A DNA stretch of 64,000 bases, taken from an uncultured Bacteroidales bacterium (GTDB lineage Bacteria; Bacteroidota; Bacteroidia; Bacteroidales; P3). The position numbers and the translations under genes are program-made. Below the pieces are notes generated by a model. The model was not told the origin of the DNA and did not search any database. It worked only from the letters and a program-made list of their open reading frames with translations. This document shows positions 35,620 through 43,919 of the stretch, piece by piece. Location of the stretch: the NCBI GenBank assembly GCA_947167075.1, contig CAMVGR010000001.1, positions 238,823-302,822 on the forward strand, given 5' to 3'. Within the stretch, counting starts at the first letter, position 1, and the number at the start of each line of letters is the position of its first letter.

Positions 35620-37461
35620 TTATTTTAAATTGATAACTAGTTTTATATTTTCAATGTTCGTTTCTTTTCTAAGTTTTGCATCATTATCAGAAGCCATGGG
35701 GCTTTGCAGTGTGTTGATGAATGCATTCTGCATAGAAATAATGTAGTCGCATTGGCGATCGTACCTCCGTAAATCTTCGGTATTGGTAATTTCATCAATA
35801 CCTTGGTATGCTTTATACATTCGGCTATATGCTTTCCGGATGTTGGTGTATGGGTAGTCTTTGTCGTTTATTCTTTTCTCATTGTATTTGATTTTTTCAA
35901 GCTTATGCATCGTTGTTAGGCAAAGCTGTTGCATTTCGAGGTAACCATCGAGAATATCAATAAAACTTCTTCCTCTGTCGACTGTGGAAAATGACGGTTG
36001 AAGATTTGTTTGCTTGCGTAATAGACGGTAGCCGTTGGCAAGGATGCGGTCATTTTTGCGATTATTTACTAGACTATCATCGTTCCGGGCAATTTGACGA
36101 CGTAAAGAAAGAACTTTAAGGTATTGTTGTTGTACGGCTACGACATCGTCCAGTTGTTGTTCAAATAACTCAGCGCCCTGGCGGTCCTTGAATGTAGGGA
36201 GTGGATGTAATTGAGATTGTACGTTTTTATATGCAGATGCTACATCGGAAAAAATCTTTTGTGACATGATGCTGTCGCCACGAGCAGCAATATCTTCAAA
36301 ACGAGGATATAAGTCTAAATAAATCTGTTGTGCATCTACAAATGCATCTAGATTTTGAATGAAGATAATGCTTTCAGCATTACCAGTAAAAGAAGGAAGT
36401 TGGTCTATCGTTCGAAGTACTTCCCGATAAGAGGCGGCTTCGTCTCGATATTTTTTTCCGTATGTGGATACAATATTCTCAGTCCCATTAGCTATTGCTG
36501 CCCGTAGATCGATTGTTTGAAGGTAACGTTGTTGCACATTAACCATCGTACGGAGACGAGAGGTGTAATCTTCATATTCGCGGAGATCGGCAAATGATAC
36601 AGGAATATTGGTATGTTTAAATACTTTCGAGTATGATCGGTAGATATCACCATTTTCTTTTTCGCAACGTAGTTTGAGGATGTTCTTAAAGTTTTCTATT
36701 TGGTTTAAAAGTGAGTTTGCTCCTAGTACGTTTTCTAGTAAATCATTCTGAAATGCATTGAGTTGGTCTAACTGAGAAATGCTCTCTTCTGTGGCATCCC
36801 CTTTTGAAAGATCATACTTATTATAAACCATCAGATATGAGTAGTATAAGGACTTCAACTGTTTAAGCTTTGTCTTGTCGGTTATACCCATACCATCACA
36901 TATGCTGATGATAGACCGGTGGTGAAGATCAATGCTGGAACGAAGATCTGAAGCTCGCAGGTTACGCTCTGCTTGTGCTCTCTCTGCTTCTTCGATTGCT
37001 CTTTTACGAGCAAGTTCTTTCTCCTCCGCAATTCGTTGCTGCTCAAGACGGCTGTATTTAATACTCATCCGGCCCAAATAGTCAGAAAGTATCTGCAGTC
37101 GATGTTCGTATATAGAATAGTCAGAGAGTACTGTTGTACTGTCTATCCAAAGCAGGCTATCACGAAACTCATAGTCGTGTTCAAGAGAACGAATGGCAGC
37201 ATTGGCACGAGTTCTAATTGTGACACAAAAGTTGGTAAGTTCAACGTAATTTTGTGGTTGATTCTCTAGATAATGGGCAATGTTTGATGTGTCATTTACC
37301 CATGAGGAGTCAATTCCATAGTTGCTAATAATATCAGCAACACTTAGTATTGTTTGACCCTGAGTTTGTCCTTTTGAAAGTGATAATGTGAAGACGAAAC
37401 AAAGAACAGCAAGCTGTAGTGTATGTCGAACTATTATTATCTTACCCCTTTTGTTGTTCAT
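35620..37461 (-). CDS. Exported helical-repeat protein of unknown function
   Basis: A 613-residue protein with a signal peptide (about residues 10-30). The first 300 residues are helical, with an Ala/Glu/Arg-rich coiled coil near 140-165. From about residue 300 on there are roughly four degenerate repeats of about 68 residues, each with Pro-x-Phe, then a helix containing VxxQQxYL, then Arg-x-x-Ile-x-x-x-Asp-Ser. I know no family. It sits between an atypical PurF and the C10 peptidase with spacings of 19 and 8 bp. The tandem helical repeats suggest an elongated periplasmic scaffold, which is inference. Confidence 0.75.
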   Translation of the reverse strand: MNNKRGKIIIVRHTLQLAVLCFVFTLSLSKGQTQGQTILSVADIISNYGIDSSWVNDTSNIAHYLENQPQNYVELTNFCVTIRTRANAAIRSLEHDYEFRDSLLWIDSTTVLSDYSIYEHRLQILSDYLGRMSIKYSRLEQQRIAEEKELARKRAIEEAERAQAERNLRASDLRSSIDLHHRSIISICDGMGITDKTKLKQLKSLYYSYLMVYNKYDLSKGDATEESISQLDQLNAFQNDLLENVLGANSLLNQIENFKNILKLRCEKENGDIYRSYSKVFKHTNIPVSFADLREYEDYTSRLRTMVNVQQRYLQTIDLRAAIANGTENIVSTYGKKYRDEAASYREVLRTIDQLPSFTGNAESIIFIQNLDAFVDAQQIYLDLYPRFEDIAARGDSIMSQKIFSDVASAYKNVQSQLHPLPTFKDRQGAELFEQQLDDVVAVQQQYLKVLSLRRQIARNDDSLVNNRKNDRILANGYRLLRKQTNLQPSFSTVDRGRSFIDILDGYLEMQQLCLTTMHKLEKIKYNEKRINDKDYPYTNIRKAYSRMYKAYQGIDEITNTEDLRRYDRQCDYIISMQNAFINTLQSPMASDNDAKLRKETNIENIKLVINLK

Positions 37462-37480
37462 TTGGAAATGATCTTATTGT

Positions 37481-38890
37481 TTAATCGCCGTAGCTACTGG
37501 AGTCGAAGCAATGAGTACAAATGTTTTCTTTATTCAGACCAATTGCCTGACAGACATCGTCTATTGTGTTGAATTTAAGGGAATCAACACCAATATGCTG
37601 CCTGATTACTTCAATCATTTTTGCATATTCTGGTGTTGTGTGGTCATGGTATGCGTCAAGATTCCGTATTTTACCATCTTCCAATTCCTCTATTACGCGA
37701 CGGGTAATTAATTCACGGTCGGTTTTACTCTCACTAAAATTGAGGAATGTACATCCGTGGACGAGTGGTGGGCAACTGATACGTACGTGTACACTTTTTG
37801 CCCCAAAGTCATAAAGCATTTTTACATTGTCCCTCAATTGTGTGCCACGAACAATGGAGTCGTCGCAGAAAACAACATCTTTACCTTGAAGAACTGCACG
37901 ACTGGGAATTAGCTTCATTTTTGCTACTAAAGAGCGGTCTGCTTGATTGACAGGCATGAAAGACCGGCTCCAAGTGGGTGTATACTTTAAAAGTCCTCTT
38001 TTATATGGAATTCTTCGTCCGTTACTGTATCCTAGTGCCATTCCGATTCCGCTATCGGGAATAGGACTCACAAAGTCGGCAGGAACATCATCGTGCTCGC
38101 CCATAATCTTTCCTAGATTGTAACGTACTTCTTCTGTGTTAATTCCTTCATATTCGGTGCACGGATACCCATAGTAAATCCAAAGGAAGGAGCAAATTTG
38201 ATTTCTTTCTTCTGCTGTACGTAATACTTTTATACCTCCGTCTACTGTGATTTTCACCACTTCACCTGGACCAACAAAGCGGCATGTTTCATAACCTAGG
38301 TTCACGTAGCTATGGCTTTCGCTGGCAATGGCATAGTCATTTCCTCGTCGTCCAATAACAATAGGCGTACGTCCATATCTATCACGAGCTGCAATGATGC
38401 CGTCAGGTGTCAGAATAAGCATTGAGCATGACCCTTTCACCTTTTGATATACATTTTCAATACCATTTACGAAGTCTTCACCTTGGGATATTAGCAGAGC
38501 AACTAGTTCTGTTGGGTTTGTTTTGCCCATTGAAAGATCGGTAAACTGTTGATGTTTCAATAGACATTCCTGCTCCAATTCGTTGATGTTATTTATCTTT
38601 GACACAGTGCAGATCGCGAATCGGCCTAAGTGTGAGTTTACCATTACCGGCTGAGCCTCAGTGTCACTGATGACGCCAATTCCCACGTTGCCTTTCATTT
38701 CTTCAAGATCCTTGCTGAATTTTGGACGGAAATGGGAGTTTTGAATATTGTGAATGTTTTGATGGGGTTGCTGTCCATCGAATGTCGCCATTCCTGCTCT
38801 TTTGGTACCCAGATGAGAATGATAATCAGTACCATAAAATAAGTCTGTAATGCATGGGTTTTCGCATACAGCACCAAAGAATCCACTCAT
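37481..38890 (-). CDS. Atypical amidophosphoribosyltransferase lacking the nucleophile Cys
   Basis: A 469-residue PurF-family protein. The C-terminal phosphoribosyltransferase domain keeps the PRPP loop VVFCDDSIVRGTQ (339-351). In true PurF, Met1 is removed and Cys1 becomes the glutaminase nucleophile (MCGIFG). Here the N-terminus reads MSGFFG, so Ser stands in its place and glutamine hydrolysis by the normal mechanism should fail. Other glutaminase-domain residues (RDRYGRTP) persist. It may use free ammonia, act on another amine, or be regulatory. It lies 54 bp from the MauE-thioredoxin gene, away from other purine genes. Confidence 0.88.
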   Translation of the reverse strand: MSGFFGAVCENPCITDLFYGTDYHSHLGTKRAGMATFDGQQPHQNIHNIQNSHFRPKFSKDLEEMKGNVGIGVISDTEAQPVMVNSHLGRFAICTVSKINNINELEQECLLKHQQFTDLSMGKTNPTELVALLISQGEDFVNGIENVYQKVKGSCSMLILTPDGIIAARDRYGRTPIVIGRRGNDYAIASESHSYVNLGYETCRFVGPGEVVKITVDGGIKVLRTAEERNQICSFLWIYYGYPCTEYEGINTEEVRYNLGKIMGEHDDVPADFVSPIPDSGIGMALGYSNGRRIPYKRGLLKYTPTWSRSFMPVNQADRSLVAKMKLIPSRAVLQGKDVVFCDDSIVRGTQLRDNVKMLYDFGAKSVHVRISCPPLVHGCTFLNFSESKTDRELITRRVIEELEDGKIRNLDAYHDHTTPEYAKMIEVIRQHIGVDSLKFNTIDDVCQAIGLNKENICTHCFDSSSYGD

Positions 38891-38944
38891 GTTGTTTACT
38901 TTAAATTATGATTAATATATATTTAATATGTTAAATGTTCGAGT

Positions 38945-39820
38945 TTATTGTTTAAAATCCTGTAGCCAGGAGGTAACTTCTTTCTCGTTAATGTTTCGAT
39001 AATGATATGTGGTGGTTGGCATTCCATTGTCTAACAGCACCACAAGGGGGCGATTTCCATAGGTAATCTGTATAAAGAGATCTGTACCAATGTCGAAAGG
39101 CTCAATATAGCGGATTTTGTCTGAGGATAAATTATTTCTGGTTGCAATATAGTTAAGTTTCTCGCGGGTCATTCTGCAATAAGGACATCCTTGCGTTACA
39201 AATGCCACTAGCATATGCCCTTCGTCTAGATTCATTTCATTGGCCGTTTTTTGTAGTAATTCTTTGTTATACAGAGAATCTTCATGCCCGAACATCCAAT
39301 TATCTGGTATGGAAATGCAGAATGGTAGAGCTAAGGCAATGATTATTATGGCAATAGAAATGACCCCCTTCAATCTTTTATGTTTTTGATTCTCATTTTG
39401 TGGAGGAGTGTATCTTGAATATACAAGAATAATAATTAGTAGGATGGCATTTTTTAGTAGTGATAGAGAGGGGGGGAGCTCAACTAATTTCCCCATGCAT
39501 TGGCATGACTCTGTACGACCATTAAGGATTGCGTAGCATAGAAATAGACTGAAAAAAATCAGAATGATGAATGTCGATATGTTCACTATTCGATAATACC
39601 AACCTATTCCAATCATTATGCCTATTAGTAATTCGATGCCAATGCATAATCTAGCTAATAGATAGCAAGTGTTCAGCGAGAAGAACCCGTAGCTGTATAC
39701 ATATAGTTCAAAATCATCAATGGCAACTAGTTTTGCTAATGACGATACAATAAATACTGCAGACAGCAGTATCCTTATCATCCAATGTAACCACTTATAT
39801 AGGTTAGATGTTGTGTGCAT
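38945..39820 (-). CDS. MauE/DoxX-like membrane protein fused to a thioredoxin-like domain
   Basis: A 291-residue protein. The first ~170 residues hold four to five helices in the MauE/DoxX arrangement with a periplasmic Cys106-x-Cys108 pair (ESCQCMG). After a further membrane helix, residues about 195-291 form a thioredoxin-like domain with CPYC (Cys212, Cys215). MauE-type proteins pass reducing equivalents or act in disulfide formation, so this is probably a cell-envelope thiol-disulfide exchanger. Its start overlaps the upstream small CxC lipoprotein gene by 17 bp, which makes those lipoproteins plausible partners. Confidence 0.8.
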   Translation of the reverse strand: MHTTSNLYKWLHWMIRILLSAVFIVSSLAKLVAIDDFELYVYSYGFFSLNTCYLLARLCIGIELLIGIMIGIGWYYRIVNISTFIILIFFSLFLCYAILNGRTESCQCMGKLVELPPSLSLLKNAILLIIILVYSRYTPPQNENQKHKRLKGVISIAIIIIALALPFCISIPDNWMFGHEDSLYNKELLQKTANEMNLDEGHMLVAFVTQGCPYCRMTREKLNYIATRNNLSSDKIRYIEPFDIGTDLFIQITYGNRPLVVLLDNGMPTTTYHYRNINEKEVTSWLQDFKQ

Positions 39821-40064
39821 CGCGACAGTGAACCTGATGTATATCGCTTCGTTGTAGGGTGTGCGAACCTTCCTCTGTTGTGATGCGGTTCTCGTAAGAT
39901 ACCTCGCTGATATCTGAACAGTTTAGTCCCGGACCCACAAAAATGTACTTTTCATAATAGGCATCCACATCATCGTAATAACAGATACACTGTTTCTCTT
40001 TGCCACATCCTGCCGCTATCAGGCATGCAAAAACGACGATAGCAGGTATAATCCTTTTTTTCAT
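39804..40064 (-). CDS. Small CxC lipoprotein
   Basis: An 86-residue predicted lipoprotein: signal sequence, lipobox AAGC, then GKEKQCICYYDD. Two further Cys residues follow. It overlaps the MauE-thioredoxin gene by 17 bp and begins two bases after the next small lipoprotein gene. The CxC just after the lipid anchor is shared with the proteins at 30354 and 40067. Function is unknown; a thiol-redox role together with the MauE-thioredoxin protein is suggested by position. Confidence 0.75.
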   Translation of the reverse strand: MKKRIIPAIVVFACLIAAGCGKEKQCICYYDDVDAYYEKYIFVGPGLNCSDISEVSYENRITTEEGSHTLQRSDIHQVHCRDAHNI

Positions 40065-40066
40065 GA

Positions 40067-40336
40067 CTATTGTTCTTTAAAAATACTGTCGATGGCAAAC
40101 TCATAGCTTGTGCATAACAGAGAATCGACTTTAAGGCTGTCGACGCTGTTATGGTCAAGGTATACATGCAGAGCTTCGCATGAACCCTTCTCAATTTTAA
40201 TAATCCTCACCTGGTTGGTGCCAATCACTGAACAGCGGCAAGTTTTTGCCTTGTCGCAGCTGATGGGGATTAGCAGTAGCAGAAGTGCTCCAATGGCCAG
40301 AATTCCCCTGTGATGTTTGTTTAATTTTGGTTTCAT
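40067..40336 (-). CDS. Small CxC lipoprotein
   Basis: An 89-residue predicted lipoprotein with a long charged N-terminus, a hydrophobic segment and lipobox PISC, followed by DKAKTCRCSVIG. Two more Cys residues lie in the mature part. It starts ten bases after the ftsK stop and is followed by its shorter relative at 39804. Sequence similarity outside the CxC region is low, so the three small lipoproteins may be a fast-evolving family or convergent. Confidence 0.75.
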   Translation of the reverse strand: MKPKLNKHHRGILAIGALLLLLIPISCDKAKTCRCSVIGTNQVRIIKIEKGSCEALHVYLDHNSVDSLKVDSLLCTSYEFAIDSIFKEQ

Positions 40337-40346
40337 ATTGTTTACA

Positions 40347-42872
40347 CTATAGTGATTTTAACAATTCTTCAAGCGTCAGTTCGTCGTGTATCAGCACATC
40401 GCGAGGCTTGCTTCCGTTGCTCGGCCCCACAATTCCGGCTGCTTCTAGTTGGTCTATAATGCGTCCCGCACGATTGTATCCTAGTTGTAGTTTACGTTGC
40501 AATAGCGAGGTGCTACCGAACTGAGAGCTGACTACAAGTCGTGCGGCATCGTTGAAATATTCGTCTTTGGATTTGGCATCGAACTCTTTGTTCGGCTCTT
40601 CGTTCTCGTCTAGGTATTCTGGCAATTCGAATCCTTCTGGATAGCCTCGTTGGTCGCCGATGAAGCGTACTAGACGTTCAATTTCGGGAGTGTCGATGAG
40701 GGCGCACTGAAGTCGGACCATATCTTTTCCAGATAGTGAAATCAGCATATCGCCACGTCCAATCAGTTGTTGTGCACCGCCAGTATCTAAAATGGTCTTG
40801 CTGTCGATACCGCTTGTTACCCTAAATGCCACTCGTGCAGGGAAGTTGGCTTTGATGGTGCCGGTAATGATGTTGGTGGTGGGGCGTTGGGTGGCGATGA
40901 TCAGATGGATGCCGACAGCTCGAGCCAATTGAGCCAAACGTGCGATGGGTAGTTCCACTTCTTTGCCCGCTGTCATAATCAGGTCGCCAAACTCGTCGAT
41001 GACCACCACGATATAAGGCAAGAATCGATGTCCGTTGGCGGGATTGAGCATACGCTTGCAGAACTTCTCGTTATATTCTGTTATCTTTCTGACTTTTGCC
41101 TGCTTCAATAGGTCGTATCGGCTATCCATTTCGATACATAACGAATTGAGTGTTCGCACCACTTTCTTGACGTCGGTGATAACAGCTTCTTCCTCATCGG
41201 GCATTTTGGCCAAGTAGTGACGTTCGAGGGCAGAATAGAGTGAGAATTCGACCTTCTTAGGATCAACCAACACGAGCTTCAGTTCCGATGGGTGTTTCTT
41301 GTAGAGCAGTGATGCTAGCACTGCGTTCAATCCTACTGATTTACCAGTACCCGTAGCTCCGGCCATGAGCAGGTGTGGCATTTTAGCAAGGTCCGTTACA
41401 AAACACTCGTTCGATATGGTTTTGCCAAAAGCAATCGGAAGTTCCATCTTGCTGTCGCGAAAAGCGGCGCTCTCAAGCATGGTTTTCATGCTCACTATTT
41501 GCGGTTTGGCATTGGGTACCTCGATTCCTACGTTGCTCTCGCCAGGTATGGGGGCAATGATTCTGATTCCTAATGCGGCCAGCGAGAGTGCTATGTCGTT
41601 TTCCAACCCCTTTATCTTGCTGATTCTGACTCCTGGGGCTGGTTTTATTTTGTAAAGGGTGACGGTAGGGCCTGGTATGGCGGTGATGTCTGTAATCTCT
41701 ATTCCATAGTCGCGCAGTGTTTGCACAATGCGATCCTTGTTGGCGATCAGTTCCTCTTTGCTTACTTTCTCGTTTCTCACCTCGCTGTCGTCCAGCAGGT
41801 CGGTGCCTGGCATTTGATAGTCCTTGAGGTCCAGGTGGGGGTCGTACGGCTCATCGATGCCATAGTGTTGGCGATAGTCGTCGGGCTCAAATTCTTCTGT
41901 TTCCTCTGCGGATCCGTCAGACTCCACATTTTCGCTCGTTGTGGTGGGTGTACTGATGTGTTGGTGTGTCTCGTCGATGGTGAAATTGATGTCCCCATTT
42001 TGAGGTGTAGAGGACTCATCTGTTTGGCTATCTTGTTCTCCGCGTGCACGAGCGTTGATTCGTTCAAACTCGTCGTCGATACTGAATGCAGGAGCATCAT
42101 CATTATCGGTCTCTGACCCTGTAGTGGTTTGATGGAATAGCCGTTCGGCTTCCTGCTCGAATGTAGTGTCGTGTTCTGCCTGTTGAGAGGGAGGCTGAGC
42201 GGTACTGGTGGTGGGTTCCACTCCTAGTCGGTCGTGGTCGGCATGGTCCTCAACGGCATCCACGATGTCTTTCTCTATCGACTTAAGGGCTCCTTTGACA
42301 TCTATATTTGTGAGATTGAGGCGAGGTAGTTCCATCTTGTGGACAAGCACTAAGAAGATGATGGCAAGAAATGCAAGTATCACCAATGTCCACCAGCTAA
42401 TCCACCGATCGAGCGGTTCGGCTAGTTGTATTCCGATGCCAGCATAGTTCTCAAAGTTGGCCGTGTGCACCCATGCTCCACCGATATAGCCTAGTGTGAG
42501 TGATGTCCATAGCATCCAGAAGAGTGTGCACCCAAAGGTCTTCCACCAAGGTAGCACTACCACATCCCACAGCCGCACCCCGTACACAAAAAAGAGCAGC
42601 GCGATGCCGAACGAGCCGATTCCAAACAGGTGGGTGCAGAAGAATTCTGCCATCCTGTATCCTACCACTCCCAACCATCCTCCATGTGCAGAGGTGGCGT
42701 AGAATCCCACTAGGGAGATGACTAGAAAGATTGAGAATAGGATATACAGTGCACCGCGTATGTGGGCAAAGCGTTTGCTACGTAGAAATGCGACAAAGCC
42801 GCTCCCTTTCTTTTTGGGGGCGGACTTGCCTTTATGGGTAGTGGTTTTCAGTTTCTTCTTTGCTTTGGCCAC
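40347..42872 (-). CDS. ftsK: DNA translocase FtsK/SpoIIIE
   Basis: An 841-residue septal DNA pump that clears chromosomes from the division plane and activates dimer resolution. Four N-terminal membrane helices (about 40-175) precede an acidic Thr/Glu-rich linker (about 205-375). The motor domain has Walker A GATGTGKS (505-512) and Walker B VVVIDE (622-627). The last ~65 residues form the winged-helix gamma domain that reads polar DNA motifs. All expected domains are intact. The gene lies 37 bp after the DUF4412-like gene, a common Bacteroidota neighbourhood for exported or lipoprotein-trafficking genes. Confidence 0.96.
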   Translation of the reverse strand: MAKAKKKLKTTTHKGKSAPKKKGSGFVAFLRSKRFAHIRGALYILFSIFLVISLVGFYATSAHGGWLGVVGYRMAEFFCTHLFGIGSFGIALLFFVYGVRLWDVVVLPWWKTFGCTLFWMLWTSLTLGYIGGAWVHTANFENYAGIGIQLAEPLDRWISWWTLVILAFLAIIFLVLVHKMELPRLNLTNIDVKGALKSIEKDIVDAVEDHADHDRLGVEPTTSTAQPPSQQAEHDTTFEQEAERLFHQTTTGSETDNDDAPAFSIDDEFERINARARGEQDSQTDESSTPQNGDINFTIDETHQHISTPTTTSENVESDGSAEETEEFEPDDYRQHYGIDEPYDPHLDLKDYQMPGTDLLDDSEVRNEKVSKEELIANKDRIVQTLRDYGIEITDITAIPGPTVTLYKIKPAPGVRISKIKGLENDIALSLAALGIRIIAPIPGESNVGIEVPNAKPQIVSMKTMLESAAFRDSKMELPIAFGKTISNECFVTDLAKMPHLLMAGATGTGKSVGLNAVLASLLYKKHPSELKLVLVDPKKVEFSLYSALERHYLAKMPDEEEAVITDVKKVVRTLNSLCIEMDSRYDLLKQAKVRKITEYNEKFCKRMLNPANGHRFLPYIVVVIDEFGDLIMTAGKEVELPIARLAQLARAVGIHLIIATQRPTTNIITGTIKANFPARVAFRVTSGIDSKTILDTGGAQQLIGRGDMLISLSGKDMVRLQCALIDTPEIERLVRFIGDQRGYPEGFELPEYLDENEEPNKEFDAKSKDEYFNDAARLVVSSQFGSTSLLQRKLQLGYNRAGRIIDQLEAAGIVGPSNGSKPRDVLIHDELTLEELLKSL

Positions 42873-42909
42873 TTTCTATCTTTGTGTATTAGGGACGTTA
42901 CTTGTGTTG

Positions 42910-43662
42910 TTATTCGCCTTGTAGCAGTTCGATGGCATCGTTCAGCTCGGTGCCTAGTGTCTCCATCTCTTCGTCGGTCAATGTCTCGTAGCCATAAGGT
43001 AGCAGGAAGTCGGCCTCTTTCACCTTGCCATTCACTATCTCGGTGGCGGTATAGGTGATGGCGCGATCCTCGCCAGCATCCATGGTGCACTGCAAGGGCA
43101 TACCTTTAATGCCTCCGAAGAGCACGTTGATTTTAGGACCAATTTCATCACTGTACCACATCTCCATCTGATGGTCTACGCCCTCATCGTCGAATTGGTG
43201 ACGGATCATCTTCTTGGCAGTGAAGCCAGCGATGACTTTTGTCTCGCCGTCTACATACTCATAGTAGAAGTGTCCGGGCTCTTCATCTTTGATGTCAACG
43301 CTATCGAAGTCGCTCTCTTTGTTGGTGGACTTGACCATTATCTTGCCAGTGCCTTGGTATGTAAACTCGAAGTCTTGGCTACGAAGATAGCCCAGCAACT
43401 GACTTAGGTTTTGGCAACTGGTGGTGGTGAGGTTCTGGACCAGTATGGCCTCGGTCATGCCGGAACAGAAAATCGGGCTTTTGGTGAACATGTCGTTACC
43501 ACTCACTTTTATTTCCGCATTGCGGACTTCTTCAGGTAGGTCGATCGATACGGCTCCAGTCGATTCAACTTGGTATTTTACAATTCCCTTGAAAGAGTTT
43601 TGTGCCACCATTCCACCTAAGGTGAACATCATGGCCACGGCTAGCATAAATACTTTTTTCAT
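42910..43662 (-). CDS. Exported DUF4412-like protein
   Basis: A 250-residue protein with a signal peptide ending at MVAQ (about residue 20). The mature region begins FKGIVKYQVES, then long alternating strands and a FTAKKMIRHQ block, a pattern seen in DUF4412/GLPGLI-type periplasmic beta proteins of Bacteroidota. It is probably periplasmic or outer-membrane associated; its role is unknown. It is the first gene of the minus-strand run ending at 33644. No strong promoter consensus is seen in the 60 bp upstream. Confidence 0.65.
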   Translation of the reverse strand: MKKVFMLAVAMMFTLGGMVAQNSFKGIVKYQVESTGAVSIDLPEEVRNAEIKVSGNDMFTKSPIFCSGMTEAILVQNLTTTSCQNLSQLLGYLRSQDFEFTYQGTGKIMVKSTNKESDFDSVDIKDEEPGHFYYEYVDGETKVIAGFTAKKMIRHQFDDEGVDHQMEMWYSDEIGPKINVLFGGIKGMPLQCTMDAGEDRAITYTATEIVNGKVKEADFLLPYGYETLTDEEMETLGTELNDAIELLQGE

Positions 43663-43840
43663 TGTCGTTTATTTTATATATGTTCTTTAAAACATCAAAA
43701 CGGCGTTTTTATTGTGTGGATGTAAAAATAATTTCATCGCTAGATTCTTTATGTTCATATACAGGGGATTCTGGTGGACAAGAGTTTCGGTGGTTGGCGA
43801 TGCAATAACATGGAAAGCATGAGATTTGTAATACAAGAGG

Positions 43841-43877
43841 TGTCCCACCAGTCTTTCTTTCATAGGCTGGTGGGACA
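43841..43877 (-). terminator. Hairpin downstream of T9SS gene B
   Basis: A perfect 11-bp stem TGTCCCACCAG / CTGGTGGGACA lies 43 bp past the stop of the gene at 43920. The core is shared with the other cassette copies; this one has the longest stem. Confidence 0.6.
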
Positions 43878-43919
43878 CGATCTTCAATATAGACATTCAA
43901 ACGTGTGAGTCAGTGTTCC

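Noticed and set aside
37481..38890. Standard purF annotation
   Set aside because: The N-terminal nucleophile Cys is absent, so ordinary glutamine-dependent activity should not be assumed.
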